Shown here: piece by piece, positions 16,293 through 25,649 of the stretch
How the letters are laid out: each line of letters opens with the position of its first letter
How positions within the stretch are numbered: the first letter of the stretch is position 1
DNA from: Salegentibacter tibetensis
GTDB lineage: Bacteria; Bacteroidota; Bacteroidia; Flavobacteriales; Flavobacteriaceae
DNA: 58,776 bases
Assembly: GCF_020164485.1 (NCBI RefSeq)
Contig: NZ_JAIQZA010000027.1
Span: forward strand, 1-58,776
Direction of reading: 5' to 3'
Translations under genes and position numbers: made by a program
The notes under the pieces: generated by a model
What the model was told of the DNA's origin: nothing
Seen by the model: only the letters and a program-made list of their open reading frames with translations
The model's database searches: none

Positions 16293-18413
16293 ATGGCAGT
16301 ATTAAATAAAATCAGACAGCGTTCTGTTTTCTTGATCATCATCATTGCATTGGCACTTTTCTCTTTTGTCCTTGCCGATGTAATTCGTAACGGAGGCTTT
16401 TCTTCGCAAAAAGACCAAAATACAATCGCAACCATAAATGGTGAAGAGGTGAGCAGGGAAGATTTTGCCCGTCAGGTAGAAGCTTACCAGCGTAACATGG
16501 GCTCTAATGCGAGCACCACCCAGGCTGTAAGTCAGGTTTGGGAACAAACCCTTCGTGAAACCATTCTTAAAGAAGAAATGGAGAAACTTGGGATAAGAGC
16601 CGGGAAAGCTCAAATTAGAGAAGTGATGCGCACCCAAATGGGGAACAATCCTGCCTTTAAAAACGAAGCCGGTATGTTTGATGAAAACCGTGTTCGTGAA
16701 TATATTTCCAGTATGAGATCTACTCAGCCGGAAGCTTACCAACAATGGTTACAAATGGAGAGTAATATGGGTGATATGGCTCGCCAAAACATGTATTACT
16801 CTATGGTAACCGCCGGGATTGGCGCTACCATTACCGAAGCTGAACAGGCTTATCGTTTCGCAAATAACAGCGTAGACCTTCGTTTTGTTCAGTTGCCTTA
16901 TTCTTCGGTTTCAGATGATGAAGTTGATGTAAGTAAGGATGAAATTAGAGATTATATTAAAAAGAATCCGTCGCAATTTGAGACCGAAGCATCAAGAAAT
17001 ATCAGGTATGTTTATTTTGAAGAAAAAGCTTCAGATGAAGATGTACAGGAAGCTGAAGAAGCTCTAACTTCTTTAATTGAAAGCCGTGTAGAATATAATG
17101 CGGTAACCAATAGTAACGATACGCTTCCAGGTTTTAATACTACTAATGATTATGAAGATTTTGTAGAAGCAAATTCAGACCTGCCTTATGAGGATAGGTT
17201 TGTGTTCAAAAATCAATTGCCTTCAGAATTTGCCGACGAGCTGTTTAATTTAGAAGAAGGAGAGATTTTTGGACCATACCAGCATAATGGATATTTCAAA
17301 CTATCAAAATTAGTTGAGACCAAACAAATTCCAGATTCAACAAAAGCAAGTCATATTCTTGTGGCTTACCAGGGGCAGCAATTTGCTCCAGATGTAACTA
17401 GAACTAAAGCAGAAGCTGAAGCTTTAGCCGATAGCCTTACAAATGTGATAAGAGGAGATAAAGATAAATTTGCTGAACTGGCTGCTGAATTTTCTTCAGA
17501 CCGTTCTAACAATCAGGATGGGGGAGACCTTGGTTATTTTGGGCCTGGAATGATGGTTCCGGAATTCGATAGCTATGTGTTAGATAACAATCCGGGAGAT
17601 ATAGGGGTTGTAGAAACCGATTTTGGTTACCACGTTATTCATATTGAAGAGCAAACCGAAAGAGAAAAAGCAGTGAAAATTGCTACTATCGCCAGAGAAT
17701 TAGAAGCTTCAGAACGTTCCAGAAACAACCTATTTAACGAAACTACTAAATTCGAGATTGCTGCAAAAGAAGGAGATTTTTCTGAAGTTGCTAAAGCAAG
17801 TGAATATAATGTTAGGACTGTTAATAACGTAAAAGCACTGGATGAGAATATTCCGGGAGTTGGAAGTCAAAGAAGAATTGTTCAATGGGCTTTCGAAGAT
17901 GAGGCAAGTGTTGGAGATATTAGGCGTTTTGATATTCCTTCAGGATATGTTGTGGCGCAATTAACGGCCAGGAACAAAGAAGGCTTAATGACTGCTGAAA
18001 ACGCTTCTTCTAAAGTAATACCTGTTCTTACAAAACAGAAGAAAGCTGAAATTCTTAAGGAAAAAATTAAAAGTAAAGATCTTCAGGAAATTGCTTCTGC
18101 TAACAATACAATAGTACAGACTGCAAGTGCAGTTAATCTTTCCAGCCCAACACTACCGGGTGCAGGAAGAGAGCCGGAAGTTGTAGGATCTGTATTCGCT
18201 TTAGAACCGGGAAGTGTGAGTAATCCTATTGCCGGAGACAAAGGAGTTTATGTAGTGGAGCTAGAGAGTAAAAACGAAGCGGCAGAAATGAATTCTTACC
18301 GCGGAATTGCAGAGCAGGAAACTGCACAAAGAAGACAAAATGCTTCTGTAAGGCTTTTTGAAGCACTTCGTAAAAAAGCAGATATTGAAGATAATCGTGC
18401 GAGATTCTACTAG
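16293..18413 (+). CDS. ppiD: Membrane-anchored peptidyl-prolyl isomerase, PpiD/SurA type
   Basis: This 706-aa protein has a single N-terminal membrane anchor (about residues 10-32), a SurA_N-like chaperone region, a parvulin domain at about 350-450 ('KASHILVAYQG', 'DGGDLGYFGPGMMVPEFD', 'GYHVIHIEEQ') and a long C-terminal chaperone part. It assists folding of proteins leaving the Sec channel. The length and order match PpiD of Bacteroidota. A gap of 95 bases containing TATATTTC, close to the -7 consensus, precedes it, so it may have its own promoter. A strong terminator follows. Confidence 0.9.
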   Translation: MAVLNKIRQRSVFLIIIIALALFSFVLADVIRNGGFSSQKDQNTIATINGEEVSREDFARQVEAYQRNMGSNASTTQAVSQVWEQTLRETILKEEMEKLGIRAGKAQIREVMRTQMGNNPAFKNEAGMFDENRVREYISSMRSTQPEAYQQWLQMESNMGDMARQNMYYSMVTAGIGATITEAEQAYRFANNSVDLRFVQLPYSSVSDDEVDVSKDEIRDYIKKNPSQFETEASRNIRYVYFEEKASDEDVQEAEEALTSLIESRVEYNAVTNSNDTLPGFNTTNDYEDFVEANSDLPYEDRFVFKNQLPSEFADELFNLEEGEIFGPYQHNGYFKLSKLVETKQIPDSTKASHILVAYQGQQFAPDVTRTKAEAEALADSLTNVIRGDKDKFAELAAEFSSDRSNNQDGGDLGYFGPGMMVPEFDSYVLDNNPGDIGVVETDFGYHVIHIEEQTEREKAVKIATIARELEASERSRNNLFNETTKFEIAAKEGDFSEVAKASEYNVRTVNNVKALDENIPGVGSQRRIVQWAFEDEASVGDIRRFDIPSGYVVAQLTARNKEGLMTAENASSKVIPVLTKQKKAEILKEKIKSKDLQEIASANNTIVQTASAVNLSSPTLPGAGREPEVVGSVFALEPGSVSNPIAGDKGVYVVELESKNEAAEMNSYRGIAEQETAQRRQNASVRLFEALRKKADIEDNRARFY

Positions 18414-18436
18414 TAGAATAAGCCTTTAGATATACA

Positions 18437-18470
18437 AAGCCCCGGTAATTTTTACCGGGGCTTTTTTTTT
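18437..18470 (+). terminator. Terminator after the PpiD-like gene
   Basis: A GC-rich stem (AGCCCCGGTAA with TTACCGGGGCT) on a short T loop is followed by nine T. It ends the coaX-to-ppiD run. Confidence 0.92.
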
Positions 18471-18505
18471 GCTTAGGTCTGTAAAACCAAAATTAAAAAA
18501 GAGAT

Positions 18506-18732
18506 GTCATTACGAACGAAGTGAAGTAATCTCTAACTCGATTGCCAATGATGATCCTACGTCACCCTGAACTCGTTTCAGAGCCTGCTCCGTAATTTAT
18601 TCGGAGGCCTAACTTGTAAACATTTAGATAAAGTTGTTTCAGGATTCAAAAAAGGAAACGTCATTACGAACGGAGTGAAGTAATCTTTAGATCCGTAACT
18701 AAAACTTAGAGATTGCTTCGTCCTTAGAATGA
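18506..18732. repeat. Two copies of a dispersed palindromic repeat
   Basis: A 27-base unit starting GTCATTACGAACG and ending GTAATCT occurs at 18506-18532 and again at 18660-18686, one base apart in sequence. The second copy has its inverted arm at 18708-18732, so it can fold into a long hairpin. A different hairpin-type unit (GTCACCCTGAACTCGTTTCAG) lies between them near 18560. These families are widespread between genes in Bacteroidota. The 340-base gap holds nothing else. Confidence 0.8.
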
Positions 18733-18752
18733 GGATTTTAAAAAATGTTTTG

Positions 18753-19670
18753 TTAAAGAACAATATCCTCAAACGCAAAAATCGTTTCAAAACCTTTTTT
18801 ACTGAAATACTCAAAAACCTCTTCTTTTCTCCCTGTAACCATTACAAAATCACCACCCCAGCCACCAAGGCTTTTAACCGCTCCCGGGAAATCTGGAAAG
18901 CGTTCTTGTTTTATTTTTGGCGTTTGAAGTGCTTTTGATAATAATGTTTCATGAATGTTGATTAAAAGTTCAAATTCAGTCAGCGTTGTGCAACTAGCAA
19001 ACTGTTCTGTTAGCGAAGATATTTTCTCAGTTAACCCGGTTTTATTGGCTTTCGGTAATGCCTTATAATGAGCGATAGCCTCACGACTGTTTTTTTTCTC
19101 ATTCAGATAAACAAAAAAAATATTTTCTGAAAACTCAGGATTAAAATGAGTCTTTAAAATGGAAGGTCCATTTTCGGTAAGTTGATAAGTTATCGGCTGG
19201 TTGTTTTTCGCTGCCGCAATATCATAACCACTGCCGCCAAAACTGTTTTTAAGCAGTTTATGCGCGTCAATTTTGAACCATGTAGCAATGTTGTTAATTA
19301 AAGTTGAAGACGTCCCTAAGCCCCAGTTTTTATTGAAATTTAATCGGGTGTTAACTTCAAATCCAGATTTTTCTTTTGAAAATAATTCTCGGTTTAAAGA
19401 ATGGGCTGCGTTTAAGATTTGCAACAGTTTTTCTGAAACTCCGTCTTTTTCAGAAACAAGTTGAAATTCATCATTTTTGAACTCAAACTCTCCCTGAAAC
19501 CAAAGTCTATCGTTTTCATCAAAACTATTCCATTGAATATTTTTTCCTTCAGAAGCTTTTACCTCCAGCGACTGACCAAATTTTGTAGGAAGGGCCAGGG
19601 CCTTGGCGCCATCTAAAACAGCATATTCTCCGGTTATTAAAAGTTTTCCGTTACTGTAAAACTCTTTCAT
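18753..19670 (-). CDS. GHMP kinase of the GYDIA family (mevalonate-pathway associated)
   Basis: This 305-aa kinase starts 'YSNGKLLITGEYAVLDGAKA', the GHMP N-terminal motif also seen in mevalonate and phosphomevalonate kinases. It has 'GLGTSSTLINNI' in the ATP loop and the family-naming GYDIA motif at about residue 145. It overlaps the HMG-CoA reductase gene by four bases (ATGA-type), strongly suggesting it acts in the same pathway, most likely phosphorylating mevalonate or phosphomevalonate. The exact substrate cannot be read from sequence. Confidence 0.85.
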   Translation of the reverse strand: MKEFYSNGKLLITGEYAVLDGAKALALPTKFGQSLEVKASEGKNIQWNSFDENDRLWFQGEFEFKNDEFQLVSEKDGVSEKLLQILNAAHSLNRELFSKEKSGFEVNTRLNFNKNWGLGTSSTLINNIATWFKIDAHKLLKNSFGGSGYDIAAAKNNQPITYQLTENGPSILKTHFNPEFSENIFFVYLNEKKNSREAIAHYKALPKANKTGLTEKISSLTEQFASCTTLTEFELLINIHETLLSKALQTPKIKQERFPDFPGAVKSLGGWGGDFVMVTGRKEEVFEYFSKKGFETIFAFEDIVL

Positions 19671-20986
19671 GAACTTCTTAATTTTTTCAATTCTTCAACC
19701 GCGCTGCTGTGGGTTACGGTATGTTTTGTGAAATATTGGGTTAGCGTTTTCTTCTCGGCTGCAGTGGCATTATACTGATTTAAAATATTCATTAAATGCA
19801 TTTTCATGTGCCCTTGCTGAATTCCAGTGGTAGTTAAGGAATTAATCGCAGCAAAGTTTTGTGCAAGTCCGGCCACGGCCACAACTTTCATTAATTCCCT
19901 CGCCGTAGGTTGCTGTAAAATATCTAAAGCCAGTTTTACTAAAGGATGTAAACTTGTTAATCCGCCAACGGTTCCCAGCGCTAATGGAATTTCGATCCAG
20001 AACTTAAAAATACCATCTTTGATGCTGGCGTGGGTTAAGCTGGAATATTTTCCATTTCTGGCGGCATAAGCGTGAATTCCTGCCTCTACTGCCCTAAAAT
20101 CGTTTCCGGTAGCAAGAACAACAGCGTCAATTCCGTTCATGATCCCTTTGTTGTGGGTCACGGCACGATAAGGTTCAACTTCAGCAATATTCACTGCCTG
20201 GATAAATTTCTTTGCGAAATCTTCACCAGATAAATCTTTATTTTCATCGAGGTCTTCCACCGGGCAGGAAACTTCAGCTCTCACTAAACATTCAGGCACA
20301 TAATTAGAAAGAATACTCATAATAATTTCGATATCCTTTTCTTCAGAAGAAAAATCGGTGTACTGCTGAGCTTCATTTTGAAAAACTTCAGCGAATTTTT
20401 CGAGGCAGGAATTTATAAAATTCGCACCCATAGAATCTTTAGTCTCAAATTCGCAATGCAACTGATAGTAATTGGCGATTTCAGCTGTTTTATCCTTCAG
20501 TTTTATATCTAAAATCCCTCCGCCGCGTTTTTCCATATTACGGGTAATGGGTTTTACTGCTTTCAGAAGCTTTGGTTTTGTAGTTTCAAAGAAGTGCTCG
20601 AGCTTTTCATTATTTCCGAAGAAATTAAAATGAACCTGGCCTATCTTTTTAGTGTCTATAACTTCAGCTTTAAATCCGCCCCGGGTTCTCCAGAATTTTG
20701 CCGCTTTACTTGCTGCAGCGATCACCGAGCTTTCTTCAATTGCCATGGGAATGGCTAGTAAATCTCCATTAATTAGAAAATTTGGTGCCAGCCCGAACGG
20801 CAGGTAAAAATTTGATAAAGTATTTTCAGTAAATTCGTCGTGGAGCTGTTGTAACCGGGAATCTTCATTCCAGTATTGTCTAAGTATAGCCACGTCTTCG
20901 GGGCGATCTTTAAGGTAGGTTTCGGCCAGCCAGTCTATTTTTTCCTTCTTATTAAGTTTAGAAAAGCCGCTGATAGGTTTTATCAT
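19667..20986 (-). CDS. mvaA: Hydroxymethylglutaryl-CoA reductase, class II
   Basis: The 439-aa length is typical of class II enzymes. Visible motifs are 'ENTLSNFYLPFGLAPNFLIN' with catalytic Glu at 84 or 85 (IEESS), 'DSMGANFIN' for NAD(P) binding, 'THNKGIMNGIDAV' with the catalytic Lys, 'GTVGGLTSLHP' and 'GLAQNFAA'. The protein makes mevalonate in isoprenoid synthesis or, as in Pseudomonas mevalonii, could degrade it. The adjacent GHMP kinase points to synthesis. A TATCTTTG -7 box precedes the gene by about 22 bases. Confidence 0.93.
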   Translation of the reverse strand: MIKPISGFSKLNKKEKIDWLAETYLKDRPEDVAILRQYWNEDSRLQQLHDEFTENTLSNFYLPFGLAPNFLINGDLLAIPMAIEESSVIAAASKAAKFWRTRGGFKAEVIDTKKIGQVHFNFFGNNEKLEHFFETTKPKLLKAVKPITRNMEKRGGGILDIKLKDKTAEIANYYQLHCEFETKDSMGANFINSCLEKFAEVFQNEAQQYTDFSSEEKDIEIIMSILSNYVPECLVRAEVSCPVEDLDENKDLSGEDFAKKFIQAVNIAEVEPYRAVTHNKGIMNGIDAVVLATGNDFRAVEAGIHAYAARNGKYSSLTHASIKDGIFKFWIEIPLALGTVGGLTSLHPLVKLALDILQQPTARELMKVVAVAGLAQNFAAINSLTTTGIQQGHMKMHLMNILNQYNATAAEKKTLTQYFTKHTVTHSSAVEELKKLRSS

Positions 20987-21008
20987 TTTTAAGCAAATTT
21001 ATAGTGAG

Positions 21009-21016
21009 CAAAGATA
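21009..21016 (-). promoter_or_regulatory. Candidate -7 box for the mvaA-kinase operon
   Basis: The minus strand reads TATCTTTG, a perfect TAnnTTTG match, placing transcription start about 16 bases before the ATG. No clear TTTG lies at the -33 position. A second match, TAAATTTG, lies closer to the gene. Confidence 0.5.
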
Positions 21017-21166
21017 CAATTGTTATTTAAGGAGAGTAGTCTTTCAGTTTTTAGAAAATTCAGGGAAATATATCTTTAACAAATCCTTAGTATTTAACAC
21101 TCAAATCCTACTTTTTTTGCTGAAAATTTAGTAAACTTGGCAATCAAAATTCATTCTATAAATTTT

Positions 21167-23338
21167 ATGAAGTTCTCTAAAATACTGGTTGGGTTGTTAA
21201 TAGCGGCAACCTCAACAATTTACGCTCAGGATAAAGAAATTAGCCTCGAAGAAATTTACGATGGCACCTTTAGACAGGAACGTTTACAATCCCTACAATC
21301 TTTAGATAATGGTAAGGAATACCTGGTTTTAAATCGCGACCGCGATGCCAATACTACTAGCATAGATGTTTATTCTTACAAGAGTGGGGAGAAAGTTAGA
21401 AGCCTATTAAACAGTGAAGATCTTAGTGAGATTTCCGGATTTCAGGGATTTGAGCTTAGTGAAAATGAAGATAAGATTTTGCTTTCTACAGAGCTGGAAC
21501 AAATTTACCGACGTTCTTCCCGTGGAATTTATTATATCTACGATGTAGAAGATAAAATCCTTACCAAATTAAGTGATAATAAAGTGCAGGAGCCTACTTT
21601 TTCTCCTGACGCTTCAAAAGTGGCTTATGTTTTTGAGAATAATATTTATACCTATGATATCGCTTCAGCTGAAGAAACGCAGGTAACCACAGATGGTAAG
21701 AAAAATATCATTATCAACGGGGTGACCGATTGGGTTTATGAGGAAGAATTTGCTTTTGTAAGAGCTTTCGATTGGAATAAAACCGGGACTCATTTAGCTT
21801 ACCTGAAATTTGATGAAACCGAAGTTCCGGAATTTTCAATGGATATGTTTGGGCAGAATCTATACCCAAGTCAGCATGTTTTTAAATATCCTAAAGCGGG
21901 AGAAGCAAATTCTGAAGTTTCCCTTTATACATACGAGTTAGCTACAGAAGAAAGCGAAAAAGTGGAATTAGGAGATTATGAAGATTTTTATATTCCAAGA
22001 ATTAAATGGACGCAGGATCCTGAAATTTTAAGCGTTCAGGTTCTAAACAGGCACCAAAACAATTTAGACCTTATTTTTGTTGATGCTGAAGATAATGAAG
22101 CTGAAGTGGTAATGAATGAAACCGATGAAGCTTATATTGATATCACTAATAACCTGACTTTCCTTAAAGACAACAGTTTTATCTGGACCAGCGAAAAAGA
22201 CGGGTGGAACCATATTTACCTTTATGATGAAGATGGTGAATTGGAAAACCAGGTTACTGAAGGAGAATGGGAAGTAACCAGTTATTATGGTTATGATGAA
22301 GATTCTAAGAGAATTTTTTATCAAAGTACAGAGAACGGAAGTGTAAATCGCGATGTGTATTCCATTAAAATTAACGGGAGAAGCAAAACCCGTTTAACCG
22401 AAAAAGAAGGAATGAACAGCGCCGATTTTAGTGCCGATTATACTTACTTTATCAACTCTTATACCAGTACTGAAACTCCTTACAAATTCACATTGCACAA
22501 CGCCAAAAACGGAAAGCTGGTTAGAAAGATTAAAGACAACTCTGCTTTACTTGAAAAAGAAGAGGCGTATGATTTCGCTCCAAAAGAATTAAGCACCATT
22601 GAAATTAATGGCAATGAGCTTAATATGTGGACTATCAAACCAAATGATTTTGACGAGAATAAAGAATATCCATTATTGATGTTCCAATACTCGGGTCCCG
22701 GTTCTCAAAAGGTTTCCAATTCTTATTTTGAAACTAACGATTACTGGTATCAATTACTTGCCAATGAAGGTTATATCGTCGTTACTGTAGATGGTCGTGG
22801 TACCGGGTATAAAGGAGCTGCTTTTAAAAAGGTCACTCAAAATGAACTTGGTAAATACGAAGTGGAAGACCAAATTTCTGCTGCGAAGAAACTGGGAGCA
22901 AGAGATTATATAGATGAAGACCGAATTGGAATTTGGGGATGGAGTTATGGTGGCTTTATGTCGTCTAACGCCATCTTAAAAGGAAACGATACTTTCTCCA
23001 TGGCTATAGCCGTAGCACCGGTAATTAGCTGGAGATTTTACGATAGTATCTATACTGAAAGATATATGACTACCCCGCAGGAAAACCCTTCTGGTTATGA
23101 TGAGAATTCTCCTATAAACCACGTTGAAAAATTAAAGGGAGATTACCTTTTAATTCACGGTGGAGGAGATGACAATGTACACCTACAGAATACTATGAGA
23201 ATGGTTGAAGCTTTGGTGCAGGCCAATAAGCAATTTGACTGGGCGATTTATCCTGACAGGAACCATGGAATTTACGGTGGTAATACAAGATTGCACCTTT
23301 ATACAATGATGACAGATTTTATAAAAGAAAAACTATAA
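21167..23338 (+). CDS. Dipeptidyl peptidase IV-type S9 protease, exported
   Basis: ATG 21167 is preferred to an upstream TTG since it starts the signal peptide MKFSKILVGLLIAATSTIYAQ. The 723-aa protein has an N-terminal beta-propeller (DPPIV_N, to about residue 460, with the 'DWVYEEEF' segment carrying the Glu pair that holds the substrate N-terminus) and a C-terminal alpha/beta-hydrolase domain. The triad is Ser near 592 (GWSYGG), Asp near 667 (GGGDDNVH) and His near 698 (DRNHGIYGG). It removes X-Pro dipeptides in the periplasm. The peptide transporter encoded six bases downstream would import the products. Confidence 0.93.
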   Translation: MKFSKILVGLLIAATSTIYAQDKEISLEEIYDGTFRQERLQSLQSLDNGKEYLVLNRDRDANTTSIDVYSYKSGEKVRSLLNSEDLSEISGFQGFELSENEDKILLSTELEQIYRRSSRGIYYIYDVEDKILTKLSDNKVQEPTFSPDASKVAYVFENNIYTYDIASAEETQVTTDGKKNIIINGVTDWVYEEEFAFVRAFDWNKTGTHLAYLKFDETEVPEFSMDMFGQNLYPSQHVFKYPKAGEANSEVSLYTYELATEESEKVELGDYEDFYIPRIKWTQDPEILSVQVLNRHQNNLDLIFVDAEDNEAEVVMNETDEAYIDITNNLTFLKDNSFIWTSEKDGWNHIYLYDEDGELENQVTEGEWEVTSYYGYDEDSKRIFYQSTENGSVNRDVYSIKINGRSKTRLTEKEGMNSADFSADYTYFINSYTSTETPYKFTLHNAKNGKLVRKIKDNSALLEKEEAYDFAPKELSTIEINGNELNMWTIKPNDFDENKEYPLLMFQYSGPGSQKVSNSYFETNDYWYQLLANEGYIVVTVDGRGTGYKGAAFKKVTQNELGKYEVEDQISAAKKLGARDYIDEDRIGIWGWSYGGFMSSNAILKGNDTFSMAIAVAPVISWRFYDSIYTERYMTTPQENPSGYDENSPINHVEKLKGDYLLIHGGGDDNVHLQNTMRMVEALVQANKQFDWAIYPDRNHGIYGGNTRLHLYTMMTDFIKEKL

Positions 23339-23343
23339 TCTAG

Positions 23344-24918
23344 ATGGCAACAGCAACTAACAGAGCTCCTCAAAAGGAATTATTTGGGCATCCGGTAGGC
23401 TTATATATTTTATTTTTCACTGAGATGTGGGAACGCTTTTCTTATTATGGAATGCGTGCTATCCTGGTTTTATATTTAGTAAGTGCCACTACAGATGGTA
23501 ATGCCGGACTTGGATGGACACAAGGTGAAGCTTTAGCCCTTTACGGTTGGTATACCATGTTAGTTTATGTGGCTTCGATTCCGGGAGGGATTATAGCCGA
23601 TAAATTATTAGGCCAGAAGAAAACGGTGTTATGGGGTGGGATTATCCTTGTAGCAGGTCACGGTATTTTGGCTGTAGAAGAAATGTGGGCTTTTTATACA
23701 GGACTGGGATTAATTATTATTGGGGTAGGGATGCTTAAGCCCAATATTTCCACAATGGTAGGAGGTCTCTATAAGCCCGGCGATATAAGAAGAGATAAAG
23801 GATTTACCATTTTTTATATTGGAATTAACCTTGGTGCTTTTCTTTCCAGCCTTATCGTAGGCGGAGTTGGAGAGTTTATAGGTTGGCATTGGGGCTTTGG
23901 GCTTGCTGGAATAGCCATGGCTTTTGGGCTTATTGTTTATTTATGGGGACAAAAATACCTGGTGAACGTAGGTAACTTACTATCTAAAGTAGAGCGAAGC
24001 GAAGGAGCATCTTTAAGCGGGCTGTTTGGTGATTTATTTAACTCTCCTATTCAATTAGTCGTATCTGCAATCTTAATGATAGGCTCTATTTATGTACTTA
24101 TTGCTGAATCTATTCCTTATGGCTTTTTATGTATCTTTTTAACCCTGGTGATCGCTATGATGCTCATGGTTTATAAGGACCTTACTACGCAAGTAATGAA
24201 AGATCGTTATGTTGTAATGCTGTTATCCTTTATTCTTGTAATCGTTTTCTGGGGAGCCTTCGAGCAAGCCGGCGGTTTGATGAATATCTATGCATTAGAT
24301 AAAACCAATAGGTCTTTGCCTTTTGCAATTCCTTTTATTGGAGATGAAGTTCCGGCTTCCTGGTTTCAATCTCTAAATGCTTTATTTATCATCTCTTTTG
24401 GGGTGCTGGTAGCTAATTTTTGGGCACGTAGAAAATTAAAAAACAAAGAAGCTTCTTCTATTTTTAAAATGGCAATAGGAGTTATAATTATGGGGCTTGG
24501 TTTTGTGTTTATGGCCGCAGCTTCGGTTCAGTTTGAAGCTAATGGATCTTCAGCGATGTATTGGCTGGTATTAGCTTACTTATTCCATACCATTGGAGAA
24601 TTAAGTTCTTCGCCGGTGGCGCTTTCTTTTATCACAAAATTAGCGCCTGTGAAATATGCCTCTTTAATGATGGGAGTTTACTTTGCTGCAACAGGTTTAG
24701 GAAATAAATTAGCTGGAGTTTTAGGAGAATTTGCGGCAGATGCGGGTGACCTGGCAATATTTTCGGGGATAACCATATTTACCATAGCTTTTTCTATTAT
24801 TGTTTTAATAATGCTGAAACCTCTAAAACGACTTACCCACGGGGTTGAAGATGAAGAACGGGAAATGCTGGAGACAGAGCAATATGAAATTGCAGATACT
24901 GAAAGGGATAGTAAATAA
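23344..24918 (+). CDS. Proton-dependent peptide transporter (POT/PTR2 family)
   Basis: The 524-aa membrane protein opens with the POT signature 'FFTEMWERFSYYGMRAIL' and has 'GGIIADKLLGQKK' and 'FTIFYIGINLGAF', all family marks, with 12-14 hydrophobic segments. It moves di- and tripeptides into the cell with protons. It starts only six bases after the DPP-IV gene, forming a two-gene unit for peptide use that ends in a strong hairpin. Confidence 0.92.
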   Translation: MATATNRAPQKELFGHPVGLYILFFTEMWERFSYYGMRAILVLYLVSATTDGNAGLGWTQGEALALYGWYTMLVYVASIPGGIIADKLLGQKKTVLWGGIILVAGHGILAVEEMWAFYTGLGLIIIGVGMLKPNISTMVGGLYKPGDIRRDKGFTIFYIGINLGAFLSSLIVGGVGEFIGWHWGFGLAGIAMAFGLIVYLWGQKYLVNVGNLLSKVERSEGASLSGLFGDLFNSPIQLVVSAILMIGSIYVLIAESIPYGFLCIFLTLVIAMMLMVYKDLTTQVMKDRYVVMLLSFILVIVFWGAFEQAGGLMNIYALDKTNRSLPFAIPFIGDEVPASWFQSLNALFIISFGVLVANFWARRKLKNKEASSIFKMAIGVIIMGLGFVFMAAASVQFEANGSSAMYWLVLAYLFHTIGELSSSPVALSFITKLAPVKYASLMMGVYFAATGLGNKLAGVLGEFAADAGDLAIFSGITIFTIAFSIIVLIMLKPLKRLTHGVEDEEREMLETEQYEIADTERDSK

Positions 24919-24934
24919 TCTAAAAAAAGTATTT

Positions 24935-24977
24935 AAAACAAAAAACGTTCTTTAATTTTAGGAACGTTTTTTGTTTT
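24935..24977 (+). terminator. Terminator after the peptide transporter gene
   Basis: A perfect 16-bp stem (AAAACAAAAAACGTTC with its complement) surrounds an 11-nt loop. The T-rich arm serves as the tail, and the symmetry would allow use from either strand. Confidence 0.85.
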
Positions 24978-24996
24978 AAAACCCTAAAAGGAATAA

Positions 24997-25533
24997 ATGA
25001 TTCGAATAATTACCATAGTTTTTCTATTTGTAGGAATAAGCACTCAGGCTCAGGAAATTAAATGGATGAGTATGAATGAGGCTTTGGCGGCTCAAAAAGA
25101 AGAGCCTAAAAAGATTTTTATGGATGCCTACACCGTTTGGTGTGGTCCCTGTAAGATGCTCGATAAGAATACCTTTACAAACGGTGATGTGATTGAATTT
25201 TTAAATGAGAATTACTATCCGGTAAAATTTAATGCTGAAGGTCCCGAGGAAATTGACTTTAAGGGGCAGGTGTTTACAAACCCGCAATATGATCCTGATA
25301 AGACTGGTAGAAACTCTTCGCACCAGCTGGCCAGGGCTTTAAAAATCACGGGTTATCCCAGCCTTGTTTTCTTTGATGAGGAAGCTAATTTATTAGCGCC
25401 TATTCCGGGATATAGAACGCCTCAGCAGCTGGAATTATATCTAAAACTTTTTGCTGAAGATGAATATAAAAAAATGACTTCAAAAGAAGCCTTTTCAGAA
25501 TACCAGGAGAATTTTAAAGGTTCTTTTAAATAA
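24997..25533 (+). CDS. Exported thioredoxin-fold protein
   Basis: A 178-aa protein with a signal peptide (MIRIITIVFLFVGISTQAQ) and a thioredoxin domain: active site WCGPCK at about residues 48-53 and cis-Pro in 'TGYPSLVFF' near 127. It probably acts in the periplasm as a disulfide reductase or isomerase. An insertion with 'NPQYDPDKTGRNSSHQLA' stands between the two halves, as in other DUF255-like exported thioredoxins. It has its own transcript, being separated by a terminator. Confidence 0.87.
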   Translation: MIRIITIVFLFVGISTQAQEIKWMSMNEALAAQKEEPKKIFMDAYTVWCGPCKMLDKNTFTNGDVIEFLNENYYPVKFNAEGPEEIDFKGQVFTNPQYDPDKTGRNSSHQLARALKITGYPSLVFFDEEANLLAPIPGYRTPQQLELYLKLFAEDEYKKMTSKEAFSEYQENFKGSFK

Positions 25534-25579
25534 AATACCTTAGCAAAATTTGACGAAGTTGAGAATGAAAAACTTCAGT

Positions 25580-25630
25580 TTCGAGACCATCGGTAGTGTA
25601 TTTAATCTTGATTATCGAGTAAAATTTAAG
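25580..25630. repeat. Intergenic repeat sharing a motif with 53515-53528
   Basis: The 14-base GATTATCGAGTAAA (25610-25623) is present in inverted orientation at 53515-53528, with further similarity on one side. It lies in the convergent gap between the thioredoxin and comEC genes. Confidence 0.5.
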
Positions 25631-25649
25631 TTTTAGTTGATAGTGGATC

